Of a stretch of DNA of 64,000 nucleotides, positions 19,233-31,872 are shown in pieces. The notes below the pieces were generated by a model. It made no database searches. It saw only the letters and a list, made by a program, of their open reading frames with translations, and was not told the DNA's origin. The stretch lies in the NCBI RefSeq assembly GCF_013367775.1, contig NZ_CP055157.1, forward strand, positions 2,125,001 to 2,189,000, read 5' to 3'. The translations under genes were made by a program, and so were the position numbers. The stretch comes from Microbulbifer sp. YPW1 (lineage in GTDB: Bacteria; Pseudomonadota; Gammaproteobacteria; Pseudomonadales; Cellvibrionaceae). The number at the start of each line of letters is the position of its first letter. Within the stretch, counting starts at the first letter, position 1.

Positions 19233-19960
19233 TGTGCACCTCCCGCCGTAGCCGCGGTGCCGGCCGCTTTTTCCCTGCGCGCAAAGCTGTAAAACAGCAG
19301 GATCAGGCCGGCCAGTACGCCGGTCAGGCTGACGATGGAAATCACCAGCAGCAGCGGGTTGTGGATATCGGCCCGCTCCTCGTAATCCATGATGTGCAGC
19401 ATCCAGAAGAAATCGAACGCGCGCCAGTAATTGTGGCGGCGGGTGACCAGCGCTCCGGTATCCGGGTCGACATAGAAACTGGTGCCGTAGCGGTCGTCAA
19501 AGTTGACCCGCCACAGGGGCAGTGCACGGGATTGCAGCTCGGTGGGCGGGTTGTCGGTAATCAGTTCGGCGGAGACCGCAGGCAGGCTGCCGGTGTAATA
19601 GTGCTCCGCCAGCGCGCGCGCGCGGTCGCCGTCGATGGGGGACACTTGGCGGCCGCTGCGGGCGTCGATCAGGTGTGCGCCCTCGCCGGTATTTACCACA
19701 TAGTAAGGGTTGCCCTGCAGCGCCTTGAGCTGGATGGATTTCACCCCGCTATAGCGCTCGAGTAATGACTGGGTGGGCGCCAGTGTGCCCTGCTCCGTCG
19801 GCAGTGGCTCGCGCAGGTTCTTGACCAGGTGATCGCCGTGGATAAAGTCCAGGTCCATCACCACCATGCAGACGCCGCTCAGGGTCCACAACAGGGCCTG
19901 GACGCCGACAAACAGAAACAGCCACTTGTGGACTTTTCTCGCTATGGATGCCGAACGCAT
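19229..19960 (-). CDS. PepSY-domain membrane protein
   Basis: 243 residues. It starts with IARKVHKWLFLFVGVQALLW (membrane helix with a conserved His), continues with a periplasmic PepSY-like part (residues ~35-180) and ends with HIMDYEERADIHNP and a second membrane helix (LLLVISIVSLTGVLAGLILLF). It is clearly paralogous to the N-terminal part of the next gene, including the HIMDY-E/T-ER motif. The ATGA overlap with the reductase gene indicates cotranslation, so the two may form one membrane electron-transfer complex. PepSY membrane proteins include reductases of ferric siderophores, such as those of Pseudomonas. Confidence 0.82.
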   Translation of the reverse strand: MRSASIARKVHKWLFLFVGVQALLWTLSGVCMVVMDLDFIHGDHLVKNLREPLPTEQGTLAPTQSLLERYSGVKSIQLKALQGNPYYVVNTGEGAHLIDARSGRQVSPIDGDRARALAEHYYTGSLPAVSAELITDNPPTELQSRALPLWRVNFDDRYGTSFYVDPDTGALVTRRHNYWRAFDFFWMLHIMDYEERADIHNPLLLVISIVSLTGVLAGLILLFYSFARREKAAGTAATAGGAQ

Positions 19961-20045
19961 TATTATTACTCTTTCGTCACAGCTGGATAGAAACTATACA
20001 GATGGCGTCAGTTTAGCCGCCAGATCTGGAAAAGTCTCCAAAGGC

Positions 20046-20762
20046 TTAGTCAAAGCCTCGGTGGATACCCTCTTGCTGTAGCTCCCCCAGCCCTGGATCG
20101 GTGCCCGCCAGCGCTACGTGCAGCTGCGTGGTGTCCGGTAGTGGATGCATGGCGTAGTAGAACTGCCACGGAGCGTCCCGGTCGGCGAGGGTTTCGTCGA
20201 ACGAGACTCCCTCGCCCAGGTGGTAGCCCGCCAGGTTGATCCGCCCCAGCCCCTCGGAGATACCGGTGCCGCGGGCCTTGAAAAAGGCCTCTTTCATTGT
20301 CCACAGCCGATAAAAGTGCATGGGCATCAGCTCCAGGGGCGGCGCCTCCAGTAATGCACACTCCTGGGGGTGGAAGTAGTGGCGGGCGATACGCAGAAAA
20401 TCCCGCGGTTTGCTCGGCTGCTCGATATCGATACCGACGGGCGCTTCGCAGGAGACCGCCAGTGCGATCCACTGGCCACTGTGGCTGAGGCTGAAGTGCA
20501 GGTCGGGCATCGACGCGAGTAAAGGCTTGCCGTTTTCGTTGCGGGAAAAGCTGAGAGCTTCTGGTGGCTGATCGCTGATCTTCCCCAGAACCCGGCGCAG
20601 CAGAGCGCGCCCCAGCAGAAACTGGTGGCGGGCTTCGCTATTGTGATAGCGCGCGCGACGCGCGTGTTCATCGGCAGAGAGTAAGCGCTCCAACGCTTTG
20701 GCATCGGCGCTGTCGGCGGGCACATCATTGCTGTGGAGAAGCCATACGGCGGGTAAAGTCAT
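20046..20762 (-). CDS. 4'-phosphopantetheinyl transferase (Sfp/AcpT superfamily)
   Basis: 238 residues. It transfers the phosphopantetheine arm of CoA to a serine of an acyl or peptidyl carrier protein. Conserved motifs are visible: FSLSHSGQWIALAV, VGIDIEQPSKPRD (Mg-binding Asp) and WTMKEAFFKARGTGISEGL (the W-x-x-KEAxxK motif). Length fits the Sfp-type (about 230) rather than the short AcpS type. There are no carrier-protein or NRPS/PKS genes in this window, so its target is elsewhere. It stands alone, 85 bp downstream of the divergent-side PepSY start. Confidence 0.9.
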   Translation of the reverse strand: MTLPAVWLLHSNDVPADSADAKALERLLSADEHARRARYHNSEARHQFLLGRALLRRVLGKISDQPPEALSFSRNENGKPLLASMPDLHFSLSHSGQWIALAVSCEAPVGIDIEQPSKPRDFLRIARHYFHPQECALLEAPPLELMPMHFYRLWTMKEAFFKARGTGISEGLGRINLAGYHLGEGVSFDETLADRDAPWQFYYAMHPLPDTTQLHVALAGTDPGLGELQQEGIHRGFD

Positions 20763-20893
20763 CGCACCTGTAAAAGCATTGGAACCATGGACTTCATGCT
20801 AATCGCTGGCACGGGATGCTGCCACCGCTTTGTTTGATTGGGCGCGATTTGTTTTAATCGGAACTCACCGCGCGACCACCGGTCTGAAATTTC

Positions 20894-21355
20894 ATGCTGA
20901 AACCCAGTTCGATCAAGTTGTTTGGCTTTGTGCTGACCGCACTGCTGGTATTCCAGCTGGTGTCGTCGGGCTATGACAGCCACAGCGAACTGGAAGCTTC
21001 CCTGCAACATCTGCCGCCGCATCACCAGGACGCGGCGGATGGCACCCCGCACCTGGATCATGCCGAGCACCGCAATCACAGTGCTGGTGATAGTGCTGGT
21101 GATAGCGCCGGTGATAGTGCCGGGGATTCTGGTGGTATCGTTCAGCTGGAACAGGTGATGCCCGACGAGCACCAGAAGCCGGATGCCGTTCAGGACTGCA
21201 GTCACTGTTGTCACTGCCACGGCAGCTCTTCGCTGTGTTTGCCTGTGACCAATCTTATTGCCCACAACCGTACCGCCAGCCGCTGGGCTGCGGCGGTGGA
21301 CTCGGACTTCGTCCACGGCTACTTTTCCACGCCTTTCCGCCCTCCTATTACCTGA
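20894..21355 (+). CDS. Small His/Cys-rich periplasmic protein at head of czc operon (CzcI-like)
   Basis: 153 residues. An N-terminal hydrophobic segment (IKLFGFVLTALLVFQLVSS) is probably a signal peptide or anchor. The mature part has His clusters (HLPPHHQD, HLDHAEHRNH), a GDSA tandem repeat and a metal-binding-looking cluster CSHCCHCHGSSSLC, and ends with the FRPP motif. It lies 68 bp upstream of a CzcC-like gene. Small proteins of this kind (CzcI) precede czcCBA in Cupriavidus and modulate metal-induced expression. The homology is inferred from position and composition, not from a confident alignment. Confidence 0.55.
   Translation: MLKPSSIKLFGFVLTALLVFQLVSSGYDSHSELEASLQHLPPHHQDAADGTPHLDHAEHRNHSAGDSAGDSAGDSAGDSGGIVQLEQVMPDEHQKPDAVQDCSHCCHCHGSSSLCLPVTNLIAHNRTASRWAAAVDSDFVHGYFSTPFRPPIT
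21080..21127 (+). repeat. Four tandem 12-bp repeats in the CzcI-like gene
   Basis: Unit AGTGCTGGTGAT, four copies with few changes, encoding (S-A-G-D) repeats. Its multiple-of-three length keeps frame; copy number may vary between strains. Confidence 0.8.
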
Positions 21356-21423
21356 ATTGTTGAATTTACCGCGCAACCCGTGATTCGGGCTGCGCAATTC
21401 GTTCAATAGTTCAGGAAACCTAT

Positions 21424-22734
21424 ATGTATATTCTGACGACGCCCTCCGTCCGGCGTCTGTACGCCTGTCTGCGCGCAAAGTCTGTATGCGCACTGGTATT
21501 GCTGTTTCATCCTGCGCCCGGTACCGCGGCGGTTCTTCCTCCGTCAACTCTTTCGCTGCAGGAGGCCATGGGCCTGACGTTGCAGCGCAATCCATCCCTC
21601 GCGGTATTTGATTTTCGCGAGCGAACCCTGAGCGGTCGTGTACAGATGGCGGCGCTGCGGCCGGCGATAAATTTCGATGCCGAAATGGAAAATTTCGCCG
21701 GTTCCGATGGCAGCGAAAACGCTGAGCTTACGGTAGCGCTTTCTTCGGTCATCGAACTGGGTGGCAAGCGCGACGCGCGCGTTGCGGCGGTTAATAGCGA
21801 GCGCCTGCTGCTGGATATGGAGCGCCAGATTCAGGCGCTGGATTTACTCGGTGAGGTCACCCGGCGCTACGTCAGGGTGCTCGCCAGCAGCGAGCGGCAA
21901 GTGATGGCATCCGATGCCGTTCGTCTGGCGCAGGATACGCTCAATGCGGTGCACTCCAGAGTCGCTGCTGGCGCTGCGCCCCGTGCGGAGAAGTTGCGTG
22001 CCGAGGCCGCACTGGCGAAAACAAAGCTAGCTTTTAATGCGGTGCAAAAGCAGTTAAGTGCTGACCGCGTGGCGCTTGCGGCCATGTGGGGGGATGTCGC
22101 TGCGGAGTTCTCCGTCAATGGCTCCGCACTTTACGACGTGGGGTCTGCTGGAGATTTTGCCAGCTTCTTCCAGCTTGTGGAGGAGAGTCCGCGTCTCGCC
22201 CGCTTCGCTTCCGCAGAGCGCGTTGCCGCCGCGCAATTGCGCCTCGCCCGCACTGGCGCCAGTGCGGATATCGGCTGGTCGGTCGGTTTGCGCCAGAGCC
22301 GTGAAACCGATAGCACCTCACTGGTTGCCGGTGTCAGTGTCCCCCTGTTCTCCGGCCGGCGCGCCCGCGGAGAAATTACCAGCGCCCAGGCCGCTCTCGA
22401 CGAAATAGCCCCACAGCGCGCGTCCGTTCGTCTCGATCTCTATACACAGCTACATCGCGCATTCTCACTGCGTGCCCAGGCGATCGATTCCGTGCGTCAG
22501 CTGCGCGCCGAAGTGATCCCGACACAGATGCGCGCTCTTGAGGAAACCGAGCGCTATTACCGCGCAGGTCGCTACGGCTACCTGGAATGGGTTGCTGCGC
22601 GAGAGGAGTTGCTCGATACACGCCGCGCATTAATCGATGAGGCGGCAAAGGCACTGCTGGCCGCAGCAGAAATTGAGCAGCTGACCGCAGCTTCTCTAAA
22701 CGCACTGCCTGCCAGTACCGCGGTGGAAAAATAA
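21424..22734 (+). CDS. czcC: TolC-family outer-membrane channel, CzcC-like
   Basis: 436 residues. The N-terminal export signal (about residues 18-36) is followed by two repeats of long alpha-helical barrel sequence typical of outer-membrane efflux proteins: LSLQEAMGLTLQRNPSLAVFD near the start, long coiled helices with AAGAAPRAEKLRAEAALAK, a GVSVPLFSGRRARGEI strand turn, and ERYYRAGRYGYLEW late. It forms the exit duct of an RND heavy-metal pump with the following two genes (15-bp and 10-bp gaps). Confidence 0.88.
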   Translation: MYILTTPSVRRLYACLRAKSVCALVLLFHPAPGTAAVLPPSTLSLQEAMGLTLQRNPSLAVFDFRERTLSGRVQMAALRPAINFDAEMENFAGSDGSENAELTVALSSVIELGGKRDARVAAVNSERLLLDMERQIQALDLLGEVTRRYVRVLASSERQVMASDAVRLAQDTLNAVHSRVAAGAAPRAEKLRAEAALAKTKLAFNAVQKQLSADRVALAAMWGDVAAEFSVNGSALYDVGSAGDFASFFQLVEESPRLARFASAERVAAAQLRLARTGASADIGWSVGLRQSRETDSTSLVAGVSVPLFSGRRARGEITSAQAALDEIAPQRASVRLDLYTQLHRAFSLRAQAIDSVRQLRAEVIPTQMRALEETERYYRAGRYGYLEWVAAREELLDTRRALIDEAAKALLAAAEIEQLTAASLNALPASTAVEK

Positions 22735-22749
22735 TTCAGGGTTATCGAT

Positions 22750-26863
<4,114 letters not shown>

Positions 26864-26960
26864 ACTGCAGGCCTTGTTAGTGGCTCGAAGCAGGTTTTTG
26901 GCGCCGCCACTTTCCCCGATTGGGGCCCCTAAGACTGCACAATGAATCGAGGGAAACACC

Positions 26961-28355
26961 TTGGCCAAAAAATCCAAAACCGCATTTGTCTGTAATGAGT
27001 GCGGAGCCGACTACAGCAAATGGGCAGGCCAGTGCGGTGCCTGTGGGGCGTGGAACAGTCTGAGTGAAGTGCGACTGGGGCCGGCGCATACGGACAGCCG
27101 CTCTGCCAACTTTACCGATGCCCAGGCCGGCTACGCCGGCGCCGCAGGGCAGGGCAGGGTGCAGAAGCTTTCCGAGATCGACCTCAGCGAGTTGCCCCGT
27201 ATCCCCACCAATGCCAGTGAGCTGGACCGGGTGCTGGGTGGTGGGCTGGTGCCCGGGTCGGTGGTGCTGATTGGCGGGCATCCCGGAGCGGGCAAGTCCA
27301 CGGTGCTGCTGCAGACCCTGTGTCACCTCTCGCAAACCCTGCCGGCACTGTATGTGACCGGTGAGGAATCCCTGCAGCAGGTGGCCATGCGCGCCAAGCG
27401 CCTGGGCCTGCCGGCGGACCACCTGCAGATGCTGTCCGAGACCAATGTCGAGCAGATCTGCCTTACCGCCGGTGAAGTGAAACCCAAGGTGATGGTGGTG
27501 GATTCCATCCAGGTCATGCATATGGCCGAAGTGCAGTCCGCGCCGGGCTCTGTGGCGCAGGTGCGTGAGAGTGCCGCCTACCTGACCCGCTACGCCAAGC
27601 AGACCGGCACCGCGCTGATCCTCGTCGGCCACGTGACCAAAGACGGCAGCCTCGCCGGCCCCAAGGTGCTGGAGCACATCATCGACTGCTCGATCATGCT
27701 CGAAGGAACCCACGACTCCCGCTTCCGCACCCTGCGCGCGCACAAAAACCGCTTCGGCGCGGTGAACGAGCTGGGGGTGTTTGCGATGACCGAACAGGGA
27801 CTGAAAGAAGTCTCCAATCCATCTGCGATTTTCCTGCAGCGCGCCGATGAGATTGCCGCCGGCTCGGTCGTCACCACCATCTGGGAAGGCACGCGGCCGC
27901 TGCTGGTGGAGTTGCAGGCACTGGTGGATGACAGCAGCCTAGGCAATCCGCGCCGGGTAGCGGTGGGCCTCGACCAGAATCGCCTGAACATGCTGCTGGC
28001 GGTGTTACACCGTCACGGTGGTGTTTTGGTGGGTGACCAGGATGTATTTATCAATGTAGTGGGCGGTGTGAAAGTCATGGAGACCAGCGCCGACCTGACA
28101 CTGTTAGTTTCGGTGGTTTCCAGCTTCCGCAATCGCCCCCTGGCCAGGGATATGGTGGTGTTCGGTGAGGTGGGCCTCGCCGGAGAGATCCGCCCGGTGC
28201 CATCGGGCCAGGAGCGCTTGCGGGAGGCCGCCAAGCACGGTTTCCGCAAGGCGATCGTGCCTGCGGGCAACCGCCTTAAAAATGATATCGACGGCATGGA
28301 AGTGATTGCGGTCAAGACCCTGGCCGAAGCACTCAATGCCATCGAAATGAGCTGA
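26961..28355 (+). CDS. radA: DNA repair protein RadA (Sms)
   Basis: 464 residues. RadA is a RecA-like, DnaB-like hexameric motor that promotes branch migration in recombinational repair. Visible features in order are the C4 zinc finger with C11, C14, C25 and C28 (CNECGADY, CGACGAW), the Walker A GGHPGAGKST, the RadA-specific KNRFG in AHKNRFGAVNELG, and a Lon-like C-terminal domain (VSVVSSFRNRPL, GEVGLAGEIRPV). The start is TTG, supported by GAGGG 8 bp upstream and alignment with the E. coli N-terminus (MAK..FVCNECGADY). It is a housekeeping gene that ends the metal island. Confidence 0.96.
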   Translation: MAKKSKTAFVCNECGADYSKWAGQCGACGAWNSLSEVRLGPAHTDSRSANFTDAQAGYAGAAGQGRVQKLSEIDLSELPRIPTNASELDRVLGGGLVPGSVVLIGGHPGAGKSTVLLQTLCHLSQTLPALYVTGEESLQQVAMRAKRLGLPADHLQMLSETNVEQICLTAGEVKPKVMVVDSIQVMHMAEVQSAPGSVAQVRESAAYLTRYAKQTGTALILVGHVTKDGSLAGPKVLEHIIDCSIMLEGTHDSRFRTLRAHKNRFGAVNELGVFAMTEQGLKEVSNPSAIFLQRADEIAAGSVVTTIWEGTRPLLVELQALVDDSSLGNPRRVAVGLDQNRLNMLLAVLHRHGGVLVGDQDVFINVVGGVKVMETSADLTLLVSVVSSFRNRPLARDMVVFGEVGLAGEIRPVPSGQERLREAAKHGFRKAIVPAGNRLKNDIDGMEVIAVKTLAEALNAIEMS

Positions 28356-28381
28356 GCGCAGACGGCGACGGGTCTCTCTGA

Positions 28382-28765
28382 TCAGGCGACCTGGGTGTGG
28401 GTGAAGCGGTGCATGGCCAGGTATCCAAGGCCGATGGCCAGCGGCAGTGCGGCAATGGCCAGGATGGCGAAGAAGGCATGATTGCTGGGATCCGGGACGC
28501 AATAGCCGAACAGGGCCATACCCGCGGCAACGGCGATCCAGACAATCCCTCTGCGCACATCCTTCAGCGGGTGCGGTTTGTTGCTGGCCCCCATCTGCTC
28601 AATGAGTTCCGGAGACAGTTGCATACCGTTTTCCATAGCCATGCGCACGGTTTGCTGTACTTCCAGCGCTCGTTTGTTGCGGAAGTACAACACCATCCAC
28701 AGCGAAGTGCCGATCAGTAGAAAAAAGCCGAAAGGAACCAGCAGTGCCAGGGTGCCTTCATTCAT
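28382..28765 (-). CDS. Small three-helix membrane protein, DUF6249-like
   Basis: 127 residues from ATG 28765, which has GGAG 6 bp upstream; an in-frame TTG four codons earlier overlaps that site. Three hydrophobic segments are seen: FGFFLLIGTSLWMVLYF, GIVWIAVAAGMALFGYC and FFAILAIAALPLAIGLGYLAM. Between the first and second is a conserved-looking cytosolic part with MENGMQLSPELIEQMG, typical of the DUF6249 type. It is convergent with radA and divergent from btuF. Function unknown. Confidence 0.65.
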   Translation of the reverse strand: MNEGTLALLVPFGFFLLIGTSLWMVLYFRNKRALEVQQTVRMAMENGMQLSPELIEQMGASNKPHPLKDVRRGIVWIAVAAGMALFGYCVPDPSNHAFFAILAIAALPLAIGLGYLAMHRFTHTQVA

Positions 28766-28841
28766 GTTGTGCTCCAAAGTTGGTTATTAGGGATGTGTTA
28801 TTAACAGTTCATCGTTGGTACCAGTAGGATGCGCCGGCGCC

Positions 28842-29723
28842 ATGGTTTGGATGCAGATGAAAATGGAACTCTACAGAGAGCCAGGAGCCGGCCTGCGGCT
28901 TCTGCGCTCGATAGCAACAGCGGTCCTGTTGCAGGTGCTGGTCTCTGTACCTGTCGCGGCTCAGGAGCGAATTGCCTCTCTCAATCTGTGCATGGATCAG
29001 ATGCTGCTCCAGTGGGTCGCACCGGAGAGAATCGTTTCAGTAACCTGGCTGTCCGGAGAGCGGCACTATCAACGGGCGCCCTTGCCTGAGCACCTGTACC
29101 TGAACCGGGCGCAGGCGGAAGAATTGCTGCCGCTGAAGCCCGATCTGGTATTGACCGGCCAGTATGGCGCCCAGCGTGCGTCTCACCGTCTGGAACAGCT
29201 GGGCTTGCGCGTGGTGCGGATTCCCGACGCCTACAACCTGGCGCAGCTGCAGCAGCAACTGGCATCTCTGCAGCAGGCCCTGGGGGAATTGCCGGGGTTG
29301 CGGCAGCAGCGGAGCCAGCTAAAGGCGCTGCTGCAACAAATACCCGAGGCCGCTGCGGGTAATCCCGGTGCCCTGATCCTCTCGGCGAATAACATCACCT
29401 ACGGCGACGGCATGCTTGAGCATGAGTTGTTGACCCGCGCGGGATTTACCAACCTGGCCGCGCAACAGGGTGTGCAACAATTGGGTCGGGTAAGCCTGGA
29501 ACAGGTGATTGATGCCCGGCCCGAGCTGCTGGTTTTCTATGGCGGTGAGCAGGACTTTGCTATCGCCCATCTGGCGGAACGCCACCCAGTGTTGCGTGAA
29601 TATATTGAGGCGGGCAGGGTATACCGTTTGCCGCAGGAGCTGGGTTTTTGCCCGGCACTGGCCGCTGTGGAAGTGCTGCAGCAGCTGATGGAAAAGAGAA
29701 AAGAAATTGTTGGCCAACCGTAA
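28842..29723 (+). CDS. btuF: Vitamin B12 ABC transporter substrate-binding protein, BtuF-like
   Basis: About 293 residues from ATG 28842; the start is uncertain, since several in-frame ATGs follow and only AGGA 12 bp upstream supports the first. The signal peptide ends VSVPVAAQ. The mature part starts RIASLNLCMDQMLLQW, continues with PEHLYLNRAQAEELLPLKPDLVLTG and a long helical linker, and has the two-lobe class III fold typical of cobalamin and siderophore binders. Its stop overlaps the start of the BtuC-like permease, and the block lies upstream of a cobalamin riboswitch and btuB, which makes cobalamin the most likely ligand. Confidence 0.82.
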   Translation: MVWMQMKMELYREPGAGLRLLRSIATAVLLQVLVSVPVAAQERIASLNLCMDQMLLQWVAPERIVSVTWLSGERHYQRAPLPEHLYLNRAQAEELLPLKPDLVLTGQYGAQRASHRLEQLGLRVVRIPDAYNLAQLQQQLASLQQALGELPGLRQQRSQLKALLQQIPEAAAGNPGALILSANNITYGDGMLEHELLTRAGFTNLAAQQGVQQLGRVSLEQVIDARPELLVFYGGEQDFAIAHLAERHPVLREYIEAGRVYRLPQELGFCPALAAVEVLQQLMEKRKEIVGQP

Positions 29724-30699
29724 TGTAATTCTGATCCTTATCGCCTGTGCGCTGCCCTTGGCCATGTTGGCGGCGTTATCCAGCGGCCCGGTATCGATTG
29801 ACCTGGCGGCAGCGCTCGCCGATGGCTGGAACAGTGACAGCAGCGATGCGGTCATTCTCTGGCAATTGCGCCTGCCGCGGGCGGTGCTCGCCATTGTAGT
29901 GGGTGCGGCACTGGGGCTGGGGGGCGCGGCCATGCAGGGCATGTTGCGCAATCCGCTCGCGGAGCCCGCGCTGCTGGGCGTCAGCAGTGGTGCGGCACTG
30001 GCAGCGATTTTGGTGCTCTACTACGGCGCCGCGGTGAGTGGTTACCTGCTGCCAGCGCTGGCAATAGTGGGTGCGTTGCTCGCTGTGGGCAGTGTATGGC
30101 TGTTGGCGGGCCATGGTGCCAGCGCTACTCGCCTGGTACTGGCGGGCGTGGCGATCAATGCGTTTTTGTCGGCACTGATGGCGCTGGCATTGAACTATGC
30201 ACCGAGCATGTTCGCCATGCAGGAAATCGTTTTCTGGTTGCTCGGTTCGCTCGCCAATCGGGGCTGGGATCAGGTATTGCTGGCGTTGCCCTTTGTGGTT
30301 CTCGGTGCGGTATTTCTGTTTTTTGCCCGCAACTACCTGCGCGCACTTTCTCTCGGCGAGGCCAGTGCCGCTTCCCTGGGGTTTGCCGGTCGTCGTTACC
30401 CCTTGCTAGTACTGTTTGGTATTGCCTTTGCGGTTGGGGCTTCGGTCGCGGTAGCGGGCACCATCGGCTTTATCGGTCTGGTGGTTCCACACCTGATGCG
30501 GCCACTGGTGGGCCAGGATCCGGGGCGACTGTTGTGGGCCAGTGCCCTTGCCGGTGCGCTGTTGTTGCTGCTGGCGGATGTGCTTGTATTGAACACCGTG
30601 GGTACCCAGGAGCTGCGGATCGGCGCGGTGACCGCTTTTATCGGAGCGCCCTTCTTTTTCTGGCTGATTGTGCGTAGCCGGCGGGGAGTGAATCTGTGA
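29707..30699 (+). CDS. btuC: Vitamin B12 ABC transporter permease, BtuC-like (FecCD family)
   Basis: 330 residues with about ten membrane helices. Family motifs: WQLRLPRAVLAIVVGAALG, MQGMLRNPLAEPALLGVSSGAAL, ending with GFIGLVVPHLMRPLVGQDP and ADVLVLNTVGTQELRIGAVTA, matching the FecCD/BtuC type. The start is a TTG inside the last codons of btuF (17-bp overlap), and the stop overlaps the GTG of the ATPase gene (GTGA). Confidence 0.9.
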   Translation: MLANRNVILILIACALPLAMLAALSSGPVSIDLAAALADGWNSDSSDAVILWQLRLPRAVLAIVVGAALGLGGAAMQGMLRNPLAEPALLGVSSGAALAAILVLYYGAAVSGYLLPALAIVGALLAVGSVWLLAGHGASATRLVLAGVAINAFLSALMALALNYAPSMFAMQEIVFWLLGSLANRGWDQVLLALPFVVLGAVFLFFARNYLRALSLGEASAASLGFAGRRYPLLVLFGIAFAVGASVAVAGTIGFIGLVVPHLMRPLVGQDPGRLLWASALAGALLLLLADVLVLNTVGTQELRIGAVTAFIGAPFFFWLIVRSRRGVNL

Positions 30700-31478
30700 G
30701 CGAGCAATATCCGCAAACCCTGCGCTGTCGCGGTCTCGGGCTCGGCCGCCATCACCGGCAGGTACTGGAAGGCATCGACTGTACTATCAGTCCGGGTGAG
30801 CTGACCGCGGTGATCGGTCCCAATGGCGCCGGCAAGAGCAGCCTGCTGGCTTGTCTGGCGGGGGTGTTGCAGAACACGGCCGGGGAGCTTTCTGTCAATG
30901 AGCGCCCCTGCGCGAATATCCCCCGGGGCGAATGGGCAAAACGTTGCGCCTTCCTGCCACAGCAGGAAAGCCCCGCCTGGAGTATGCCCGCAGAGGATCT
31001 TGTCGCGCTGGGACTGCTGCCCTGGGGGCGAACTATCACGCGCGCACAGCGGCAAGCCCGGGTGGCGGCGGCGCTGCAGCAGGTGGACGCCCTGGATCTT
31101 GCCCTGCGCCCGGTAACGCAACTTTCCGGAGGTGAGTTGCGCCGTGTGCAGCTGGCGCGGCTGTTGGTGGGCGATGCCCCCACGCTGATTGCCGATGAGC
31201 CGGGTGCGGCACTGGATATTCGTCACCAGCTGCAGCTGATGGAAACGTTTCGCCAGCAGGCGGACGCGGGTAAAACCGTGATCCTCGCGATACACGACCT
31301 GGGCCTCGCTGCCCGCTATTGCGATCGTGTCCTGCTGCTGGAGTGCGGCCAGTTGCGCGCTCAGGGAACCCCGGAGGAAGTGCTAACCTCCGCGCAGGTG
31401 GCGGAAGTGTACGGTGTCCGCAGTGAGTTCCGCTGGCGCGACGGCCGGCCCGAGTTTGTTGCCGGCGACCTGATTTAG
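30696..31478 (+). CDS. btuD: Vitamin B12 ABC transporter ATP-binding protein, BtuD-like
   Basis: 260 residues. Walker A GPNGAGKSSLLACL, signature LSGGELRRVQLARLL, Walker B LIADEPGAALD, then the switch His in ILAIHDLGLAARYCD. It starts with GTG 30696 (GGGGAG upstream), overlapping the permease stop by 4 bp. It powers import together with the two preceding genes. Family members also serve haem and siderophores; cobalamin is preferred here because of the adjacent riboswitch-btuB-cobO unit. Confidence 0.9.
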   Translation: MSEQYPQTLRCRGLGLGRHHRQVLEGIDCTISPGELTAVIGPNGAGKSSLLACLAGVLQNTAGELSVNERPCANIPRGEWAKRCAFLPQQESPAWSMPAEDLVALGLLPWGRTITRAQRQARVAAALQQVDALDLALRPVTQLSGGELRRVQLARLLVGDAPTLIADEPGAALDIRHQLQLMETFRQQADAGKTVILAIHDLGLAARYCDRVLLLECGQLRAQGTPEEVLTSAQVAEVYGVRSEFRWRDGRPEFVAGDLI

Positions 31479-31566
31479 CACGGCGTTCTCCCTCCGCCCT
31501 TTGCACAATACTTTGCGCAGTCCTTCCGGCAATCCTTCCCGCAAGGCCCGCATTCTGTATAATCGC

Positions 31567-31745
31567 GCCGACTCCAGGTGCCCAGCAGCCAAAGTCGCCA
31601 CAAGCGACTGGCTTGGTTGGGTTAAACGGGAAGTCCGGTGATCGCTGAACACAACAGCATTTACAATCCGGCGCTGCCCCCGCAACGGTGATTCGTTTTC
31701 TGCCAAGTGCATGGAACGATAAGCCCGATACCGGCCTCGAGCACA
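31567..31745 (+). promoter_or_regulatory. Cobalamin (adenosylcobalamin-type) riboswitch
   Basis: All core elements occur in order: GGTGCC near 31577, ACGGGAAGTCCGGTG near 31627, the B12 box GCTGCCCCCGCAACGG near 31672-31687, and GATAAGCCCGATACCGGCCT near 31718-31737. It sits between btuD and btuB on the plus strand, with about 130 bp of expression platform before the btuB start. Binding of cobalamin in such elements lowers expression, usually by hiding the ribosome-binding site or terminating transcription. Confidence 0.95.
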
Positions 31746-31872
31746 CCAACTACGATAAAGCGGAGGGCTTTGTCTGGGCTTGTTCTTGGGGGCCGGTTTC
31801 CCGCGCCCGTCTGTGCTTCTCGCCCAAATCTCCCCTCCCTCAATCGATCGAATTTTCGGATTGGGGAACACC

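Noticed and set aside
14673..19292. Long plus-strand frames opposite the multicopper oxidase and PepSY-reductase genes
   Set aside because: His/Val- and Gln/Gly-rich low-complexity translations caused by GC-rich antisense codons; the minus-strand genes have full catalytic motifs.
21080..21127. 12-bp tandem repeats as a CRISPR or regulatory array
   Set aside because: Units are contiguous without spacers and stay in frame within a coding sequence.
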